From assembly GCF_018502625.1 (NCBI RefSeq), contig NZ_CP075566.1:2361001-2425000 (forward strand): a DNA stretch of 64,000 bases, given 5' to 3'. This document shows positions 20,078 through 29,959 of the stretch, in pieces. The notes under the pieces are model-generated. The model did not search any database and was not told where the DNA came from. It was given only the letters and a program-made list of their open reading frames with translations. How positions within the stretch are numbered: position 1 is the first letter of the stretch; every line of letters begins with the position of its first letter. The translations under genes and the position numbers were made by a program. The stretch comes from Pseudomonas hormoni (GTDB taxonomy: Bacteria; Pseudomonadota; Gammaproteobacteria; Pseudomonadales; Pseudomonadaceae).

Positions 20078-21850
20078 TTAGAACTGCTCGGCGCTCAGAC
20101 CGAACAACGAGGCACTGCCGGCGCGAATCGACTGTTCAAGGCTCAAAATGCGCGGCAGCAAGCGATGGATGTAGAAGTCGGCGGTGGCGATTTTCGCGCC
20201 GTAGAACGCTTCGTCTTCGCCGCGTTTTTGCTGGGCAACCTGCGCCATGCGCGCCCATAGCCAGGCGTAAGCGACGTAACCGAACAGATGCAGATATTCC
20301 ACGGAAGCGGCGCCGACTTCGTTGCGGTTGGTCGCCGCCCGGTCCTGCAACCAGTCGCTCAGGTCTTCCAGACGCTGCACGGCATCGAACAGCTGCGCGG
20401 AGTAGGGCGCGTCAGGCTGGTGGGCGAAATGGCGGATCTCGCCGGTGAACTGACGCAGCGCGGCACCGTTATCAGCCAGCACCTTGCGGCCGAGCAGGTC
20501 CAGCGCCTGAATGCCGTTGGTGCCTTCGTAGATCTGTGCGATGCGCACGTCGCGGACCAATTGTTCCTGGCCCCACTCGCGGATGTAGCCATGGCCGCCG
20601 AACACTTGCTGGCCGTTGATGCAGCTTTCCAGGCCAGTGTCGGTGAAGAAGGCCTTGGCAATCGGTGTCAGCAGGGCGACCAGGGTTTGCGCGGTGTCGC
20701 GTTCTTGCGCATCGTCGGAGAACTTCGCCAGATCGAGCTGCTGCCCGACATAACTGGCGAACGCGCGGCCACCTTCGGTCATGGCTTTCATGCTGAGCAG
20801 CATGCGGCGCACGTCGGGGTGAACGATGATCGGATCGGCGACTTTGTCCGGGGCCATGGCGCCCGTCGGAGCGCGGCTCTGAATGCGTTCACGGGCGTAC
20901 GCCACGGCGCTCTGGTAGGACGCTTCGGCGCAGCCAATGCCCTGAATGCCGATGGACAGGCGTTCGTAGTTCATCATGGTGAACATCGCCGCGAGGCCTT
21001 TGTTGGCTTCGCCCACCAGCCAGCCGCTGGCGCCGTCGAAATTCATCACGCAGGTGGCCGAGGCCTTGATGCCCATCTTGTGTTCGATCGAACCGCAACT
21101 CACAGCGTTGGCGTCACCGAGGGAACCGTCGGCATTGAGCAGCACCTTGGGCACTACAAACAGCGAGATACCTTTCGGCCCGGCCGGTGCATCCGGCAGT
21201 TTGGCCAGTACCAGATGGACGATGTTCTCGGTCAGGTCCTGATCGCCACCGGTGATGAAAATCTTGCTGCCGGTGATGCTGAAACTGCCGTCGGCCCGAG
21301 GTTCGGCGCGGGTGCGGATGAGCCCCAGATCGGTGCCGGCATGGGCTTCGGTCAGGCACATGGAGCCGGCCCAGCGACCTTCATACATCGGCGGCAGGTA
21401 CAGGTCTTTCAAACTGTCGCTGGCGTGGGCATCCAGGGCCAGGCAGGCACCGGAGCTCAATGCCGAGTACAGCGCGAAGCTTGAATTGGCGCCGTACAGC
21501 ATCTCTTCAAACTGCACGGCCAGCATCTTCGGCATGCCCATGCCGCCATACTCGGTATTACCCGAGAGGCCGACCCAGCCACCTTCGATGTACGTGGCAT
21601 AAGCCTGTTTGAAGCCGATCGGCGTCGTGACCTGGCCTTCATGCCACTGCGCGCCTTCCTCGTCGCCGCTGCGGTTCAAGGGGGCGATCAGGTGCGCGGT
21701 GACTTTCCCCGCTTCCTCAAGGATCGCGTCGGCGATGTCGGTATCGATGTTGTCAGCCAGGGCCGGCAGGCGTGCCCACAGGGCCGGGGCGTCGAACACT
21801 TCATGCAGGACGAAGCGCATGTCGCGCAGGGGGGCTTTGAATTCGGGCAT
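20078..21850 (-). CDS. Acyl-CoA dehydrogenase, 590 residues (DmdC-like)
   Basis: An FAD flavoenzyme that introduces the alpha-beta double bond into acyl-CoA. It carries N-terminal, middle (LTEAHAGTDLG; GSKIFITGGDQD) and C-terminal domains. The catalytic base lies in IYEGTNGIQALDLLG. At 590 residues it belongs to the long class with an extra C-terminal domain, which includes PA2815-like enzymes and 3-methylmercaptopropionyl-CoA dehydrogenase DmdC. The start at 21850 (MPEFKAPLRDMRFV) is the family N-terminus. The preferred chain is not readable. It follows actP on the same strand. Confidence 0.88.
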   Translation of the reverse strand: MPEFKAPLRDMRFVLHEVFDAPALWARLPALADNIDTDIADAILEEAGKVTAHLIAPLNRSGDEEGAQWHEGQVTTPIGFKQAYATYIEGGWVGLSGNTEYGGMGMPKMLAVQFEEMLYGANSSFALYSALSSGACLALDAHASDSLKDLYLPPMYEGRWAGSMCLTEAHAGTDLGLIRTRAEPRADGSFSITGSKIFITGGDQDLTENIVHLVLAKLPDAPAGPKGISLFVVPKVLLNADGSLGDANAVSCGSIEHKMGIKASATCVMNFDGASGWLVGEANKGLAAMFTMMNYERLSIGIQGIGCAEASYQSAVAYARERIQSRAPTGAMAPDKVADPIIVHPDVRRMLLSMKAMTEGGRAFASYVGQQLDLAKFSDDAQERDTAQTLVALLTPIAKAFFTDTGLESCINGQQVFGGHGYIREWGQEQLVRDVRIAQIYEGTNGIQALDLLGRKVLADNGAALRQFTGEIRHFAHQPDAPYSAQLFDAVQRLEDLSDWLQDRAATNRNEVGAASVEYLHLFGYVAYAWLWARMAQVAQQKRGEDEAFYGAKIATADFYIHRLLPRILSLEQSIRAGSASLFGLSAEQF

Positions 21851-21910
21851 AACGTGAACCTCAACAGGACGGTTGTGCACGGCGCCGCTACGGCGCGCCG
21901 TGCCTTTCAA

Positions 21911-23575
21911 TCAATGACTGGAAGCGCTGGCGGCACCGAGGCCGGTCTGGGCGCGCACGAACTGGTCGGCGTAGGCATCACGTTCCTTGTCGGCCCGCAC
22001 GCTGCGGTCGAGTCGGGACACCAAGACGATCACCAGGAACGCCAACGGCATGGAGAACAGCGCCGGGTGGTCGTACGGGAAGATCGCGTGAGCATGACCG
22101 AGCACGGTCACCCACACGGCCGGGGAAAGAATCACCAGCACCAGGGCGCAGATCAGGCCGGCAAAACCGCCGATGATCGCGCCTTTGGTGGTCAGGCCTT
22201 TCCAGTACATGGCCATGATCAGCACCGGGAAGTTGGTCGACGCGGCGATGCCGAACGTCAGGCCGACCAGGAACGCGACGTTCATCTTCTCGAACAGAAT
22301 GCCCAGCAGAATCGCGATGATGCCCAGGCCAACGGTAGCCAGGCGGGTCACGCGCATTTCCTGTTTCTGGGTGGCTTTGCCTTTCTTGAACACGGTGGCG
22401 TAGAGATCGTGGGAAATCGCCGACGCACCGGCCAGGGCCAGCCCGGAGACCACCGCAAGGATGGTGGCGAAGGCAACGGCCGAGAGGAAGCCGAAGAACA
22501 GGTTGCCGCCCACCGCTTTGGCCAGGTGCATCGCGACCATGTTGCCGCCGCCGATCAAGGCACCGCCGACTTCGCCGTTGACGTAGTACTGCGGATCGGT
22601 GCCGATGATCACCATCGCGGCGAAGCCCAGGGTGCAGACCACCAGGAAGAAGAAACCGATGAAACCGGTGGCGTAGAACACCGATTTACGCGCTTCCTTG
22701 GCGTTGGGCACGGTGAAGAAACGCATCAGGATGTGCGGCAAACCGGCGATGCCGAACACCAGGCCGAGCGACATCGACGCGGTGTTGATCGGGTCGGCGA
22801 GCATTGAGCCGGGGCCCATGATGTTCCAGCCGCTGGCATGCGCCTCGACTGCTTTGGTGGCGAGGGTTTCGTAGCTGAAACCGAACTGCGACATGGCCAT
22901 GACCGCGAGGGTTGTGCCGCCGGCGAGCAGCAGCACGGCTTTGATGATCTGCACCCAGGTGGTGGCGATCATCCCGCCGAAAATCACATACACCAGCATC
23001 AACGCGCCAACGATCATCACCGCTACCGGGTAGTCGAGGCCAAACAGCAATTTGATCAACTGGCCGGCACCGACCATCTGCACGATCAGGTAGCAGCACA
23101 CCACCGTCAACGAACCGAACGCGGCGAAGATCCGTACTTTGTTCTGGTCCAGTCGATAGGAAACGATGTCGGCAAAGGTGTAGCGCCCCAGATTGCGCAG
23201 ACGCTCGGCCATCAGGAAGGTGATGATCGGCCAGCCGACAAAGAAGCCGATGGTGTAGATGAATCCGTCATAACCCTTGGCGAACACCAGGCTCGACAGC
23301 CCCAGCAATGTGGCGGCGGACATGTAGTCGCCGGCGATCGCCAGGCCGTTCTGAAACCCGGTGATGCCACCGCCGGCGGTGTAGAAATCCGACGTGGATT
23401 TGGTCTGGCGTGCGGCCCACCAGGTGATCGCCAGCGTACCGAGGACGAACACGAAGAACATGCCGATGGCATGCAGGTTCAGCGGTTGTTTTTCTATGGC
23501 ACCCAACGCGGGTGCGGCGAACACAGCGGAGGCCGGCAGCAGGCACGCTGCGGCGAGGATGAGGTTACGCATCAC
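21911..23575 (-). CDS. actP: Cation/acetate symporter ActP (sodium:solute symporter family)
   Basis: A 554-residue inner-membrane transporter of the SSS family with about 13 helices and a cleavable-looking N-terminus ([18 protein letters not shown]). It imports acetate and similar short monocarboxylates with a cation. Family motifs include [30 protein letters not shown] and [12 protein letters not shown]. It overlaps the upstream DUF485 gene by 4 bases (ATGA), the conserved yjcH-actP pairing. An acyl-CoA ligase and an acyl-CoA dehydrogenase flank it, so import and activation are probably linked. Confidence 0.94.
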   Translation of the reverse strand: MMRNLILAAACLLPASAVFAAPALGAIEKQPLNLHAIGMFFVFVLGTLAITWWAARQTKSTSDFYTAGGGITGFQNGLAIAGDYMSAATLLGLSSLVFAKGYDGFIYTIGFFVGWPIITFLMAERLRNLGRYTFADIVSYRLDQNKVRIFAAFGSLTVVCCYLIVQMVGAGQLIKLLFGLDYPVAVMIVGALMLVYVIFGGMIATTWVQIIKAVLLLAGGTTLAVMAMSQFGFSYETLATKAVEAHASGWNIMGPGSMLADPINTASMSLGLVFGIAGLPHILMRFFTVPNAKEARKSVFYATGFIGFFFLVVCTLGFAAMVIIGTDPQYYVNGEVGGALIGGGNMVAMHLAKAVGGNLFFGFLSAVAFATILAVVSGLALAGASAISHDLYATVFKKGKATQKQEMRVTRLATVGLGIIAILLGILFEKMNVAFLVGLTFGIAASTNFPVLIMAMYWKGLTTKGAIIGGFAGLICALVLVILSPAVWVTVLGHAHAIFPYDHPALFSMPLAFLVIVLVSRLDRSVRADKERDAYADQFVRAQTGLGAASASSH

Positions 23576-23898
23576 TTGCTCTCCTCAAGAATGGCGGCGC
23601 CCAGTGCATCGAAGCGCGTGTTGGCGCTGTAGACATACCAGCCAGTCAGCAGCCAGGAAAAAATAATGATCGCCGCGCCAACCGGCATGCCCAGGGTCAA
23701 CATCCGATGCTCGCCGAGCGGTGCGTGCAGCCACTGCGGGGCAAACGCCACCACGAGCATGAACAGGTAATAAGTGCCCAGCACGGCAGCACTCAACGAC
23801 CAGGCCAGGCGCGAACGGCTGCTGACCAATTGAAGGAATTTCGGGTTGGTCCGAATACGTTCACAGCGTTGGGTATCGGTTGCATGGATGTCGATCAT
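23572..23898 (-). CDS. yjcH: DUF485 inner-membrane protein (YjcH-like)
   Basis: A 108-residue protein with two membrane helices (about residues 30-55 and 68-92). It carries the DUF485 pattern of a charged N-terminus with [16 protein letters not shown] before the first helix. The start at 23898 has GGAGCG upstream. It is almost always encoded directly before actP and overlaps it by 4 bases here, so it probably assists or regulates the transporter; its exact role is not established. Confidence 0.92.
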   Translation of the reverse strand: MIDIHATDTQRCERIRTNPKFLQLVSSRSRLAWSLSAAVLGTYYLFMLVVAFAPQWLHAPLGEHRMLTLGMPVGAAIIIFSWLLTGWYVYSANTRFDALGAAILEESK

Positions 23899-24020
23899 GG
23901 TGCGCTCCACATTGTTGTTGTTATCGGTGTGAGGGGGCAGGGCAGGCCGAATTCGGCCTGCACGAGCCCGAAGCGGCAGGTAAGACACCTGCCGCCTGAT
24001 AGGTGAAACGTGGGTGAGGG

Positions 24021-25643
24021 TTAGAGGGCCTTGGCCCTGTCGCGCAGCACGTACTTCTGGATCTTGCCGGTGGAGGTCTTCGGCAGCAGGGTGAAAATCA
24101 CCGTGCGCGGGACTTTGAAACCGGCCAGGTGTTCGCGGCAGAAACTGATGATGTCGGCCTCGCGAACGTCCTGGTGATCAGCCTTCAAGGTGATGAAGGC
24201 GCAGGGCGTTTCGCCCCATTTTTCATCGGGACGGGCGACCACGGCGGCTTCCATCACGCCCGGATGGCGATACAGCACGCCTTCGAGTTCGATGGTGGAA
24301 ATGTTCTCGCCACCGGAAATGATGATGTCTTTGAGGCGGTCCTTGATCTCGACATAACCGTCGGGATGACACACCGCCAGGTCGCCGGTATGGAACCAGC
24401 CGCCCTCGAACGCTTCGGCGGTGGCCGTCGGGTTTTTCAGGTAGCCCTTCATCACGGTGTTGCCGCGCATGAACACTTCACCGATGGTCTGGCCATCGCG
24501 CGGGGTTGGCTCCAGGGTCTTCGAATCGCCGACCATCACGCCTTCGAGCGTCGGGTAGCGCACACCCTGGCGGGACTTGATCTGCGCCCGTTCTTCCAGT
24601 GGCAGCTCATCCCATTCGGCATGCCAGGCGCAAAGGGTCACCGGGCCATAGGTTTCGGTCAGGCCGTAGACGTGGGTGACCTTGATGCCCATTTCTTCCA
24701 CGGCGCCAATGACTTTGGCCGGCGGTGCAGCACCGGCGACCATGGCGTCGACCGGGTGATCGATGGCCGCCTTCGCCGATTCCGGCATGTTGACCAGCGC
24801 ATTGAGCACAATCGGCGCGCCACACAGGTGGGTGACCTGGTGTTCGCGGATCAGCGTGAGGATTTTCTGCGGATCGACGCGGCGCAGGAACACGTGCACA
24901 CCGGCCAGCGCGGTGATGGTCCACGGGTAGCACCAGCCGTTGCAATGGAACATCGGCAGGGTCCAGAGGTACACCGGGTGATTGCCCATGGCCCAGGTCA
25001 TCTGGTTGCCCAAGGCGTTCAGGTAAGCGCCGCGGTGGTGATAGACCACGCCTTTGGGATTGCCGGTGGTGCCGGAGGTGTAGTTCAGCGAGATGGCTTG
25101 CCACTCGTTGACCGGCCATTGCCAGGCGAACGCCGGATCGCCTTCGGCCAGCAGGGCTTCATAGTCCAGGTCGCTGACGGCCTGGCCTTCGCCGTATTCC
25201 GGGTCGTTGACGTCGATGACCAGCGGCGGGTGATCCAGCATGCCGATGGCGGCGTGAATCACGTTATGGAACTCACGGTCGGTGATCAGCACCTTGGCCT
25301 CGCCATGCTGCAGCATGAAGGCAATGGCTTCGGCATCCAGGCGCACGTTGAGCGGGTTGAGCACGGCGCCGATCATCGGTACGCCAAAATGCACTTCGAG
25401 CATTTCGGGGATGTTGGGCAGCATCACCGCCACGGTGTCGTTCTTGCCGATACCGCGACCGGCCAGTGCCGAGGCCAGGCGTCGGCAACGGGTGTAGGTC
25501 TGCGCCCAGGTACGGCGAATGGAGCCGTGGATGACCGCGGGGTAGTCGGGGTAAACGTTGGCCGTGCGCTCGAGAAAGCTGAGCGGAGACAGGGCGATGT
25601 GATTGACAGCCGAAGGGCCTAGCCCTTGTTCATAGATCGACAT
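24021..25643 (-). CDS. AMP-forming acyl-CoA ligase (medium/short-chain, DmdB-like)
   Basis: Activates a carboxylic acid to its CoA thioester via an acyl-adenylate. The 540 residues contain the P-loop YTSGTTGNPKGVVYHH, the A5 motif YGLTETYGP, the hinge region GYVEIKDRLKDIIISGGENIS and the C-terminal lysine motif PKTSTGKIQKYVLR. Sequence type is close to fatty-acid and 3-methylmercaptopropionate ligases (FadD/DmdB class), not acetyl-CoA synthetase. It probably precedes the yjcH-actP-acyl-CoA dehydrogenase genes in transcription and is divergent from a histidine kinase. Confidence 0.88.
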   Translation of the reverse strand: MSIYEQGLGPSAVNHIALSPLSFLERTANVYPDYPAVIHGSIRRTWAQTYTRCRRLASALAGRGIGKNDTVAVMLPNIPEMLEVHFGVPMIGAVLNPLNVRLDAEAIAFMLQHGEAKVLITDREFHNVIHAAIGMLDHPPLVIDVNDPEYGEGQAVSDLDYEALLAEGDPAFAWQWPVNEWQAISLNYTSGTTGNPKGVVYHHRGAYLNALGNQMTWAMGNHPVYLWTLPMFHCNGWCYPWTITALAGVHVFLRRVDPQKILTLIREHQVTHLCGAPIVLNALVNMPESAKAAIDHPVDAMVAGAAPPAKVIGAVEEMGIKVTHVYGLTETYGPVTLCAWHAEWDELPLEERAQIKSRQGVRYPTLEGVMVGDSKTLEPTPRDGQTIGEVFMRGNTVMKGYLKNPTATAEAFEGGWFHTGDLAVCHPDGYVEIKDRLKDIIISGGENISTIELEGVLYRHPGVMEAAVVARPDEKWGETPCAFITLKADHQDVREADIISFCREHLAGFKVPRTVIFTLLPKTSTGKIQKYVLRDRAKAL

Positions 25644-25872
25644 GTGCGGGTACTCGGTGGCTGATTGTTAGCTCTATCGGTGGACTTTCAGCGTAGCCGC
25701 TGAGGTCACCTTTATGTCCGGTCTGCTTTATATAACAATCTTCCATCAATATGGAAGTACAACCTATAGCGTATAGGATATATACTATATTGAATTCTTG
25801 TTGATCTAAATGACTGCAGTCATATCGCCAAGGCCGGTATATCCTTGGTTTCCCTAACGAAGCGGACCCGTG

Positions 25873-28149
25873 ATGACCCTGACTCCCGTTCGATTGCACA
25901 GCTGGTTGCGCCTGCAGCGCGAAGGCGTTTCTCTGGCTGCCCGGGCCGATGCGTTGTGTCGGGCCTTGCAGGATTGCCCCGAGGTGCGTCGCGCGGTTTA
26001 CCTGAGCTGGCAACCCCAGGCGCGGATCTACAGCCACGAAGGCGCCGCCCAGCATTTTCCACCGGGCCAGGGCGACCCGTCGCAGGCCAGCGACCAGTTG
26101 TTGTTCGAGCGGCTGCTGGAAGCGGGGCGCCTCGATCTGGCGCAAGTACGGCAACTGGATTGCTGGCTGGCCGGTCGACTGCGCCGCGCCGCGATCAGCC
26201 ATGGTCAGGTGTTTGATCTGGCGTTGACGCCTGGGCAGGCGGGCCTGTTGCTGGTGGAAGTGTGCGAGGGCGTGAGTTTCGATTGGCTGGGTTGGGTGCA
26301 GGATCTGCTGACGACTTTGCTCAGCAGCGTCAACGGCATGCTGCGCGGTTCGCCGCTGTTGGGCCACGATCCGCAGCCGAGCCTGTTGCTCGACGCGCAG
26401 GGCAGGCCGCAGGAATTCAATGCGGCGTTGCTGGCGCTGCTGGCGGAAAAGCCGCTGACCGACGTGCTGGGATTTCTGCCGGTCAATCATCGGGTGCTAG
26501 TGCGCGCCTGTCTGGACCAGCAACGCGCCATTGAAGGGGTTGAAGCCCAGTTCGAAGCGCAGATCCTGATCTGGACGTTCATTCCCGATCCCCAGGACAA
26601 CCGCGTGCTTGCCCGTTGCCGCGACGCCACCGTGCAGGTGCTGGCCGAACGCGAAGCGACCCAGGCGCGGCGGCTGTACCGGTTGATCATCGAGAACACC
26701 ACCGACCTGATTTCCCGGCACACACCGGACGGCCGTTTTCTCGATGCTTCGCCCGCCTCGTGGACATTGCTCGGTTACTGGCCGGAAGAATTGCGCGGGC
26801 AAATGGCCCAGGGTCTGTTCCATGGTCAGGACCTGGCCAGCCTGGTGCAGCGGGCCCGCGATGCGCTGGAGCAGGACGGTTATCACACGATGACGTATCG
26901 CATTCGTCATCGGGACGGGCATTACCTGTGGTTCGAGACCGCCAGCCGGGCGATTCGTGAAACCTACACCGGCACGGTGGTCGAGGTGGTCAGCGTCTCC
27001 CGGGACATCACCGCCCGGGTGCAGGCCGAAGAGAACAAGCGGCGCCTGGCCGAAGTCGTCGAGGCCAACATCGACCCGGTGCTGTTTATCGACCCCGAGG
27101 GGCAAGTCACTTACCTCAACCCGGCGGCACGACGCATCCTCGGAATCGGCGAGCAACAGCCGATGCCGACCCTGGCGGAACTGTTCGCCAGCGCTGACTT
27201 GACGCGTCTGCAGCGTGACGGCTGGAGCGGCGCCGAACGTGACGGCGTCTGGAGCACCGATGCGCGCTTGCAACCGCCGGGCGGTGGCGCGTCGGTGCCG
27301 GTGTCGTTGGTGCTGTTGGCGCACCGTTCGGCTGGCGGCGAGCGCTACTATTCCCTCGTGGCGCGGGACATGACCGAACGTGAGCTGCGCGAAGTGCAAC
27401 AGCGTCGCCATCAGGATGAACTGGCGCACACTGCGCGCCTGGTCACCCTAGGTGAACTGGCCTCGGGCATCGCCCACGAAATCAATCAGCCACTGGCCGC
27501 GGTGGTCAATTACGCCAATGCCAGCCAGCGCTATTTGCAGACCGTGGATTCCAATCCGCAAGCCGCCGCCCGGGTGGCGCAAGGCCTGGAGCGCATCACC
27601 CACCACGCCACACACGCCTCGGAAGTGATCCGCCGTTTGCGCGCGTTTCTGCGCAAAGGCCAGCGCCGCATGCAGGCACTGAATGTCACCGATGTCGCCC
27701 GCGAAGCCGTGCGTTTGTGCGCCTGGGAGGCAAGCAATTGCCAAGTGACAATCGAGGATCGACTGCCGGATAATCTGCCGCCCGTTTATGCCGACCGGGT
27801 GCTGCTGGAGCAGGTCCTGCTCAATCTGTTGCGCAACGCCATCGATGCCAATCGCGAACAACATCCCGGCCAGCCTTCGCTGATCGTGATGACTGCGGGG
27901 CAGGGCAATGCTGCCACCCTGGACATCAATGTGCAAGACCAGGGCCCCGGCGTGAGCGAGCCGGAACTGGAGCAGATCTTTACCCCGTTCTATACCAGCA
28001 AGGCCGATGGCCTGGGGCTCGGGTTGTCCATGAGCCGCAGCATCATCGAAGGTTTCGGCGGCGAATTGCAGGCCCGCCGCCAACCGGTCGGGCTGCTGAT
28101 GTGCTGTCGCTTGCCGCTTGCCGGCCCAACAAAACAACAACAGGAATAA
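25873..28149 (+). CDS. PAS-containing sensor histidine kinase (FixL-like)
   Basis: A 758-residue soluble sensor without clear membrane helices. An unassigned N-terminal region of about 250 residues is followed by PAS/PAC (about 272-400; LIIENTTDLISRHTPDGRFL), a second PAS (about 400-520; DPVLFIDPEGQVTYLNPAARRILG), a HisKA H-box with phospho-His 535 (GIAHEINQPL), and an HATPase domain (N-box NLLRNAIDANRE; DQGPGV; GLGLGLSMSRSI). ATG 25873 is chosen; GTG lies 3 bases before. It pairs with the FixJ-type regulator 4 bases downstream. The signal is unknown; the divergent acyl-CoA ligase/actP genes are candidate targets. Confidence 0.9.
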   Translation: MTLTPVRLHSWLRLQREGVSLAARADALCRALQDCPEVRRAVYLSWQPQARIYSHEGAAQHFPPGQGDPSQASDQLLFERLLEAGRLDLAQVRQLDCWLAGRLRRAAISHGQVFDLALTPGQAGLLLVEVCEGVSFDWLGWVQDLLTTLLSSVNGMLRGSPLLGHDPQPSLLLDAQGRPQEFNAALLALLAEKPLTDVLGFLPVNHRVLVRACLDQQRAIEGVEAQFEAQILIWTFIPDPQDNRVLARCRDATVQVLAEREATQARRLYRLIIENTTDLISRHTPDGRFLDASPASWTLLGYWPEELRGQMAQGLFHGQDLASLVQRARDALEQDGYHTMTYRIRHRDGHYLWFETASRAIRETYTGTVVEVVSVSRDITARVQAEENKRRLAEVVEANIDPVLFIDPEGQVTYLNPAARRILGIGEQQPMPTLAELFASADLTRLQRDGWSGAERDGVWSTDARLQPPGGGASVPVSLVLLAHRSAGGERYYSLVARDMTERELREVQQRRHQDELAHTARLVTLGELASGIAHEINQPLAAVVNYANASQRYLQTVDSNPQAAARVAQGLERITHHATHASEVIRRLRAFLRKGQRRMQALNVTDVAREAVRLCAWEASNCQVTIEDRLPDNLPPVYADRVLLEQVLLNLLRNAIDANREQHPGQPSLIVMTAGQGNAATLDINVQDQGPGVSEPELEQIFTPFYTSKADGLGLGLSMSRSIIEGFGGELQARRQPVGLLMCCRLPLAGPTKQQQE

Positions 28150-28153
28150 TGCA

Positions 28154-28789
28154 ATGGCGGGTGTGACGGAGCACGTGGTGTATGTGGTCGATGACGATCA
28201 AGGCATGCTCGATTCAACAGTCTGGTTACTCGAGTCGGTCGGCCTCAAGGCGTTGCCGTTCACCAGTGGCGTCGAGTTCCTCAATGCCTGCGATGCCAGT
28301 CTGGCGGCCTGTGTGCTACTGGATGTGCGTATGCCTGGCATGGGCGGCTTGAACGTGCAGGAAGAAATGCGTGTGCGCGAACTGAATCTGCCGATCATCT
28401 TCGTCAGCGGTCACGCCGATGTGCCGATCGTGGTGCGTGCATTCAAGGCCGGTGCTCACGACTTCATTGAAAAGCCTTATAACGAGCAATTGCTGCTGGA
28501 CAGCGTGCAACAGGCTCTCAGCAACTGCGCGACCCACCGTTCGGGCAATCAAGGGCATGAAGCGTTGCAGGCTCGCTTGCTCACGCTGACCCCACGGGAA
28601 CGTGACGTCTTGCTGCCGCTGGTGCAGGGTTACACCACCCGGGAAATCGCCGAACAACTGGGCGTCAGCGCAAAAACCGTCGACCTCTACCGCTCACGCG
28701 TGATGAAACGCATGCAGGCCAATACCCTGCCGGACCTGGTCGGCATGGCCATTGCCGCCGGATTGGTTGATCCATTGAAACTGCGTTGA
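28154..28789 (+). CDS. FixJ/NarL-type response regulator
   Basis: A 211-residue DNA-binding regulator. The receiver domain has acidic residues in VVDDD, phospho-acceptor Asp57 in LLDVRMPG, and Lys in IEKPYN. The LuxR-type helix-turn-helix is at the C-terminus (LTPRERDVLLPLVQGYTTREIAEQLGVSAKTVDLYRSRVMKRM in essence). The ATG at 28154 has AGGA eight bases upstream; an in-frame upstream ATG lies inside the kinase gene and encodes an Asn-rich stretch unlike a receiver. It is the cognate partner of the preceding kinase by adjacency. Confidence 0.92.
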   Translation: MAGVTEHVVYVVDDDQGMLDSTVWLLESVGLKALPFTSGVEFLNACDASLAACVLLDVRMPGMGGLNVQEEMRVRELNLPIIFVSGHADVPIVVRAFKAGAHDFIEKPYNEQLLLDSVQQALSNCATHRSGNQGHEALQARLLTLTPRERDVLLPLVQGYTTREIAEQLGVSAKTVDLYRSRVMKRMQANTLPDLVGMAIAAGLVDPLKLR

Positions 28790-28864
28790 ATCCTCGCGTT
28801 TTCCGCCGAACGACTATGCTGGGCTAACCGATCCCGTACCGTTGCAGTGATCAGGGAGGCATCC

Positions 28865-29959
28865 ATGGAGCCCACGTCCTTATCCGAAAAAACGCTGACG
28901 CGCACGCTGCTCGATGTTTTTATCCGGGCCGGGTTGATCGCCGTTCTGGTGCTGTTCTGCTTCGAGATCTTCAGCCCGTTCCGCGACCTGATGCTGTGGT
29001 CGCTGATCCTGGCGATCACCCTTTATCCGTTGCAAGAGCGACTCAAAGGACCGCTGGGGCAAAAGGAAGGGCGCATTGCGACGCTGATCATACTGGTCGC
29101 CATCCTGATCCTGATGGTACCGATCTATCTGATGGGCACCTCGATTGCCGACTCGGTCGAGCATGCCATCAGCGTGATCAAGAACGGTGGCTTCCACATT
29201 CCGCCGCCCGCCGATTCAGTCGCCGAATGGCCATTGGTGGGCAAGCCTCTGTCGGCCCTTTGGCTACAGGCTTCCACCGATCTTCCGGGCCTGACAGAGA
29301 AGTACATTCCGCAGATCAAAGACGTCAGCCTGAACCTGTTGAGCAAACTCGCCGGTGTCGGCATGGGTTTCCTGATGTTCATTTTCGCCTTGATCATCGC
29401 CGGGATCTTCATGGCCTATGGTGAAAACGGTTACCGCAGCTCGGTTCAGATAGCCTCCCGCATCAGCGGCCCGGAAAAGGGGGCGAAAATCGCCGGGCTG
29501 TGCACCGCAACGATTCGTGCGGTTGCACTGGGGGTGGTCGGCATCGCCTTCATCCAGATGCTGCTGGTAGGCCTGGGTTTCGTGGTCAAGGGTGTTCCCG
29601 GTGCCGGGTTGCTGGCACTGGGGGTGCTGCTGCTCGGAATCATGCAGTTGCCGGCGACGTTGATTACGCTCCCCGTGATTGCCTTTGTGTTCGCCACGGA
29701 AGGTGCCAGCACGGCGACAATCGTGTTTGCTGTCTATGTCTTCGTTGCCGGCCTGGTGGATAACGTACTCAAGCCGTTGCTGCTGGGGCGCGGTGTCGAT
29801 GTGCCGATGCCGGTGATACTGATCGGCGCCCTTGGCGGCATGGTCACTGGCGGGATTCTCGGCCTGTTCATCGGCCCGGTAGTGCTGGCGGTCGGGTACC
29901 AATTATTCTGGCAATGGGTACAGGATCGGCATCCGGAAAGTGGAGGGCCGCCACCATGA
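28865..29959 (+). CDS. AI-2E family transporter (PerM-like)
   Basis: A 364-residue inner-membrane protein with about eight helices, of the UPF0118/AI-2E family. The large extra-membrane segment between helices 3 and 4 (about residues 95-170) and the late glycine-rich helices (GLVDNVLKPLLLGRG; LGGMVTGGILGLFIGPV) are typical. Members have been linked to export of autoinducer-2 or to Na+/H+ antiport, so substrate prediction is unsafe. ATG 28865 follows GGGAGG. It overlaps the next gene by 4 bases, indicating co-translation. Confidence 0.88.
   Translation: MEPTSLSEKTLTRTLLDVFIRAGLIAVLVLFCFEIFSPFRDLMLWSLILAITLYPLQERLKGPLGQKEGRIATLIILVAILILMVPIYLMGTSIADSVEHAISVIKNGGFHIPPPADSVAEWPLVGKPLSALWLQASTDLPGLTEKYIPQIKDVSLNLLSKLAGVGMGFLMFIFALIIAGIFMAYGENGYRSSVQIASRISGPEKGAKIAGLCTATIRAVALGVVGIAFIQMLLVGLGFVVKGVPGAGLLALGVLLLGIMQLPATLITLPVIAFVFATEGASTATIVFAVYVFVAGLVDNVLKPLLLGRGVDVPMPVILIGALGGMVTGGILGLFIGPVVLAVGYQLFWQWVQDRHPESGGPPP

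Noticed and set aside
20288..21484. 398-codon open frame opposite the acyl-CoA dehydrogenase gene
   Set aside because: Antisense shadow of a well-supported gene; no motif and no plausible start signals.
24129..25622. 497-codon open frame opposite the acyl-CoA ligase gene
   Set aside because: The ligase frame has every family motif; the antisense frame has none and is His/Gly/Val-rich in the usual shadow pattern.
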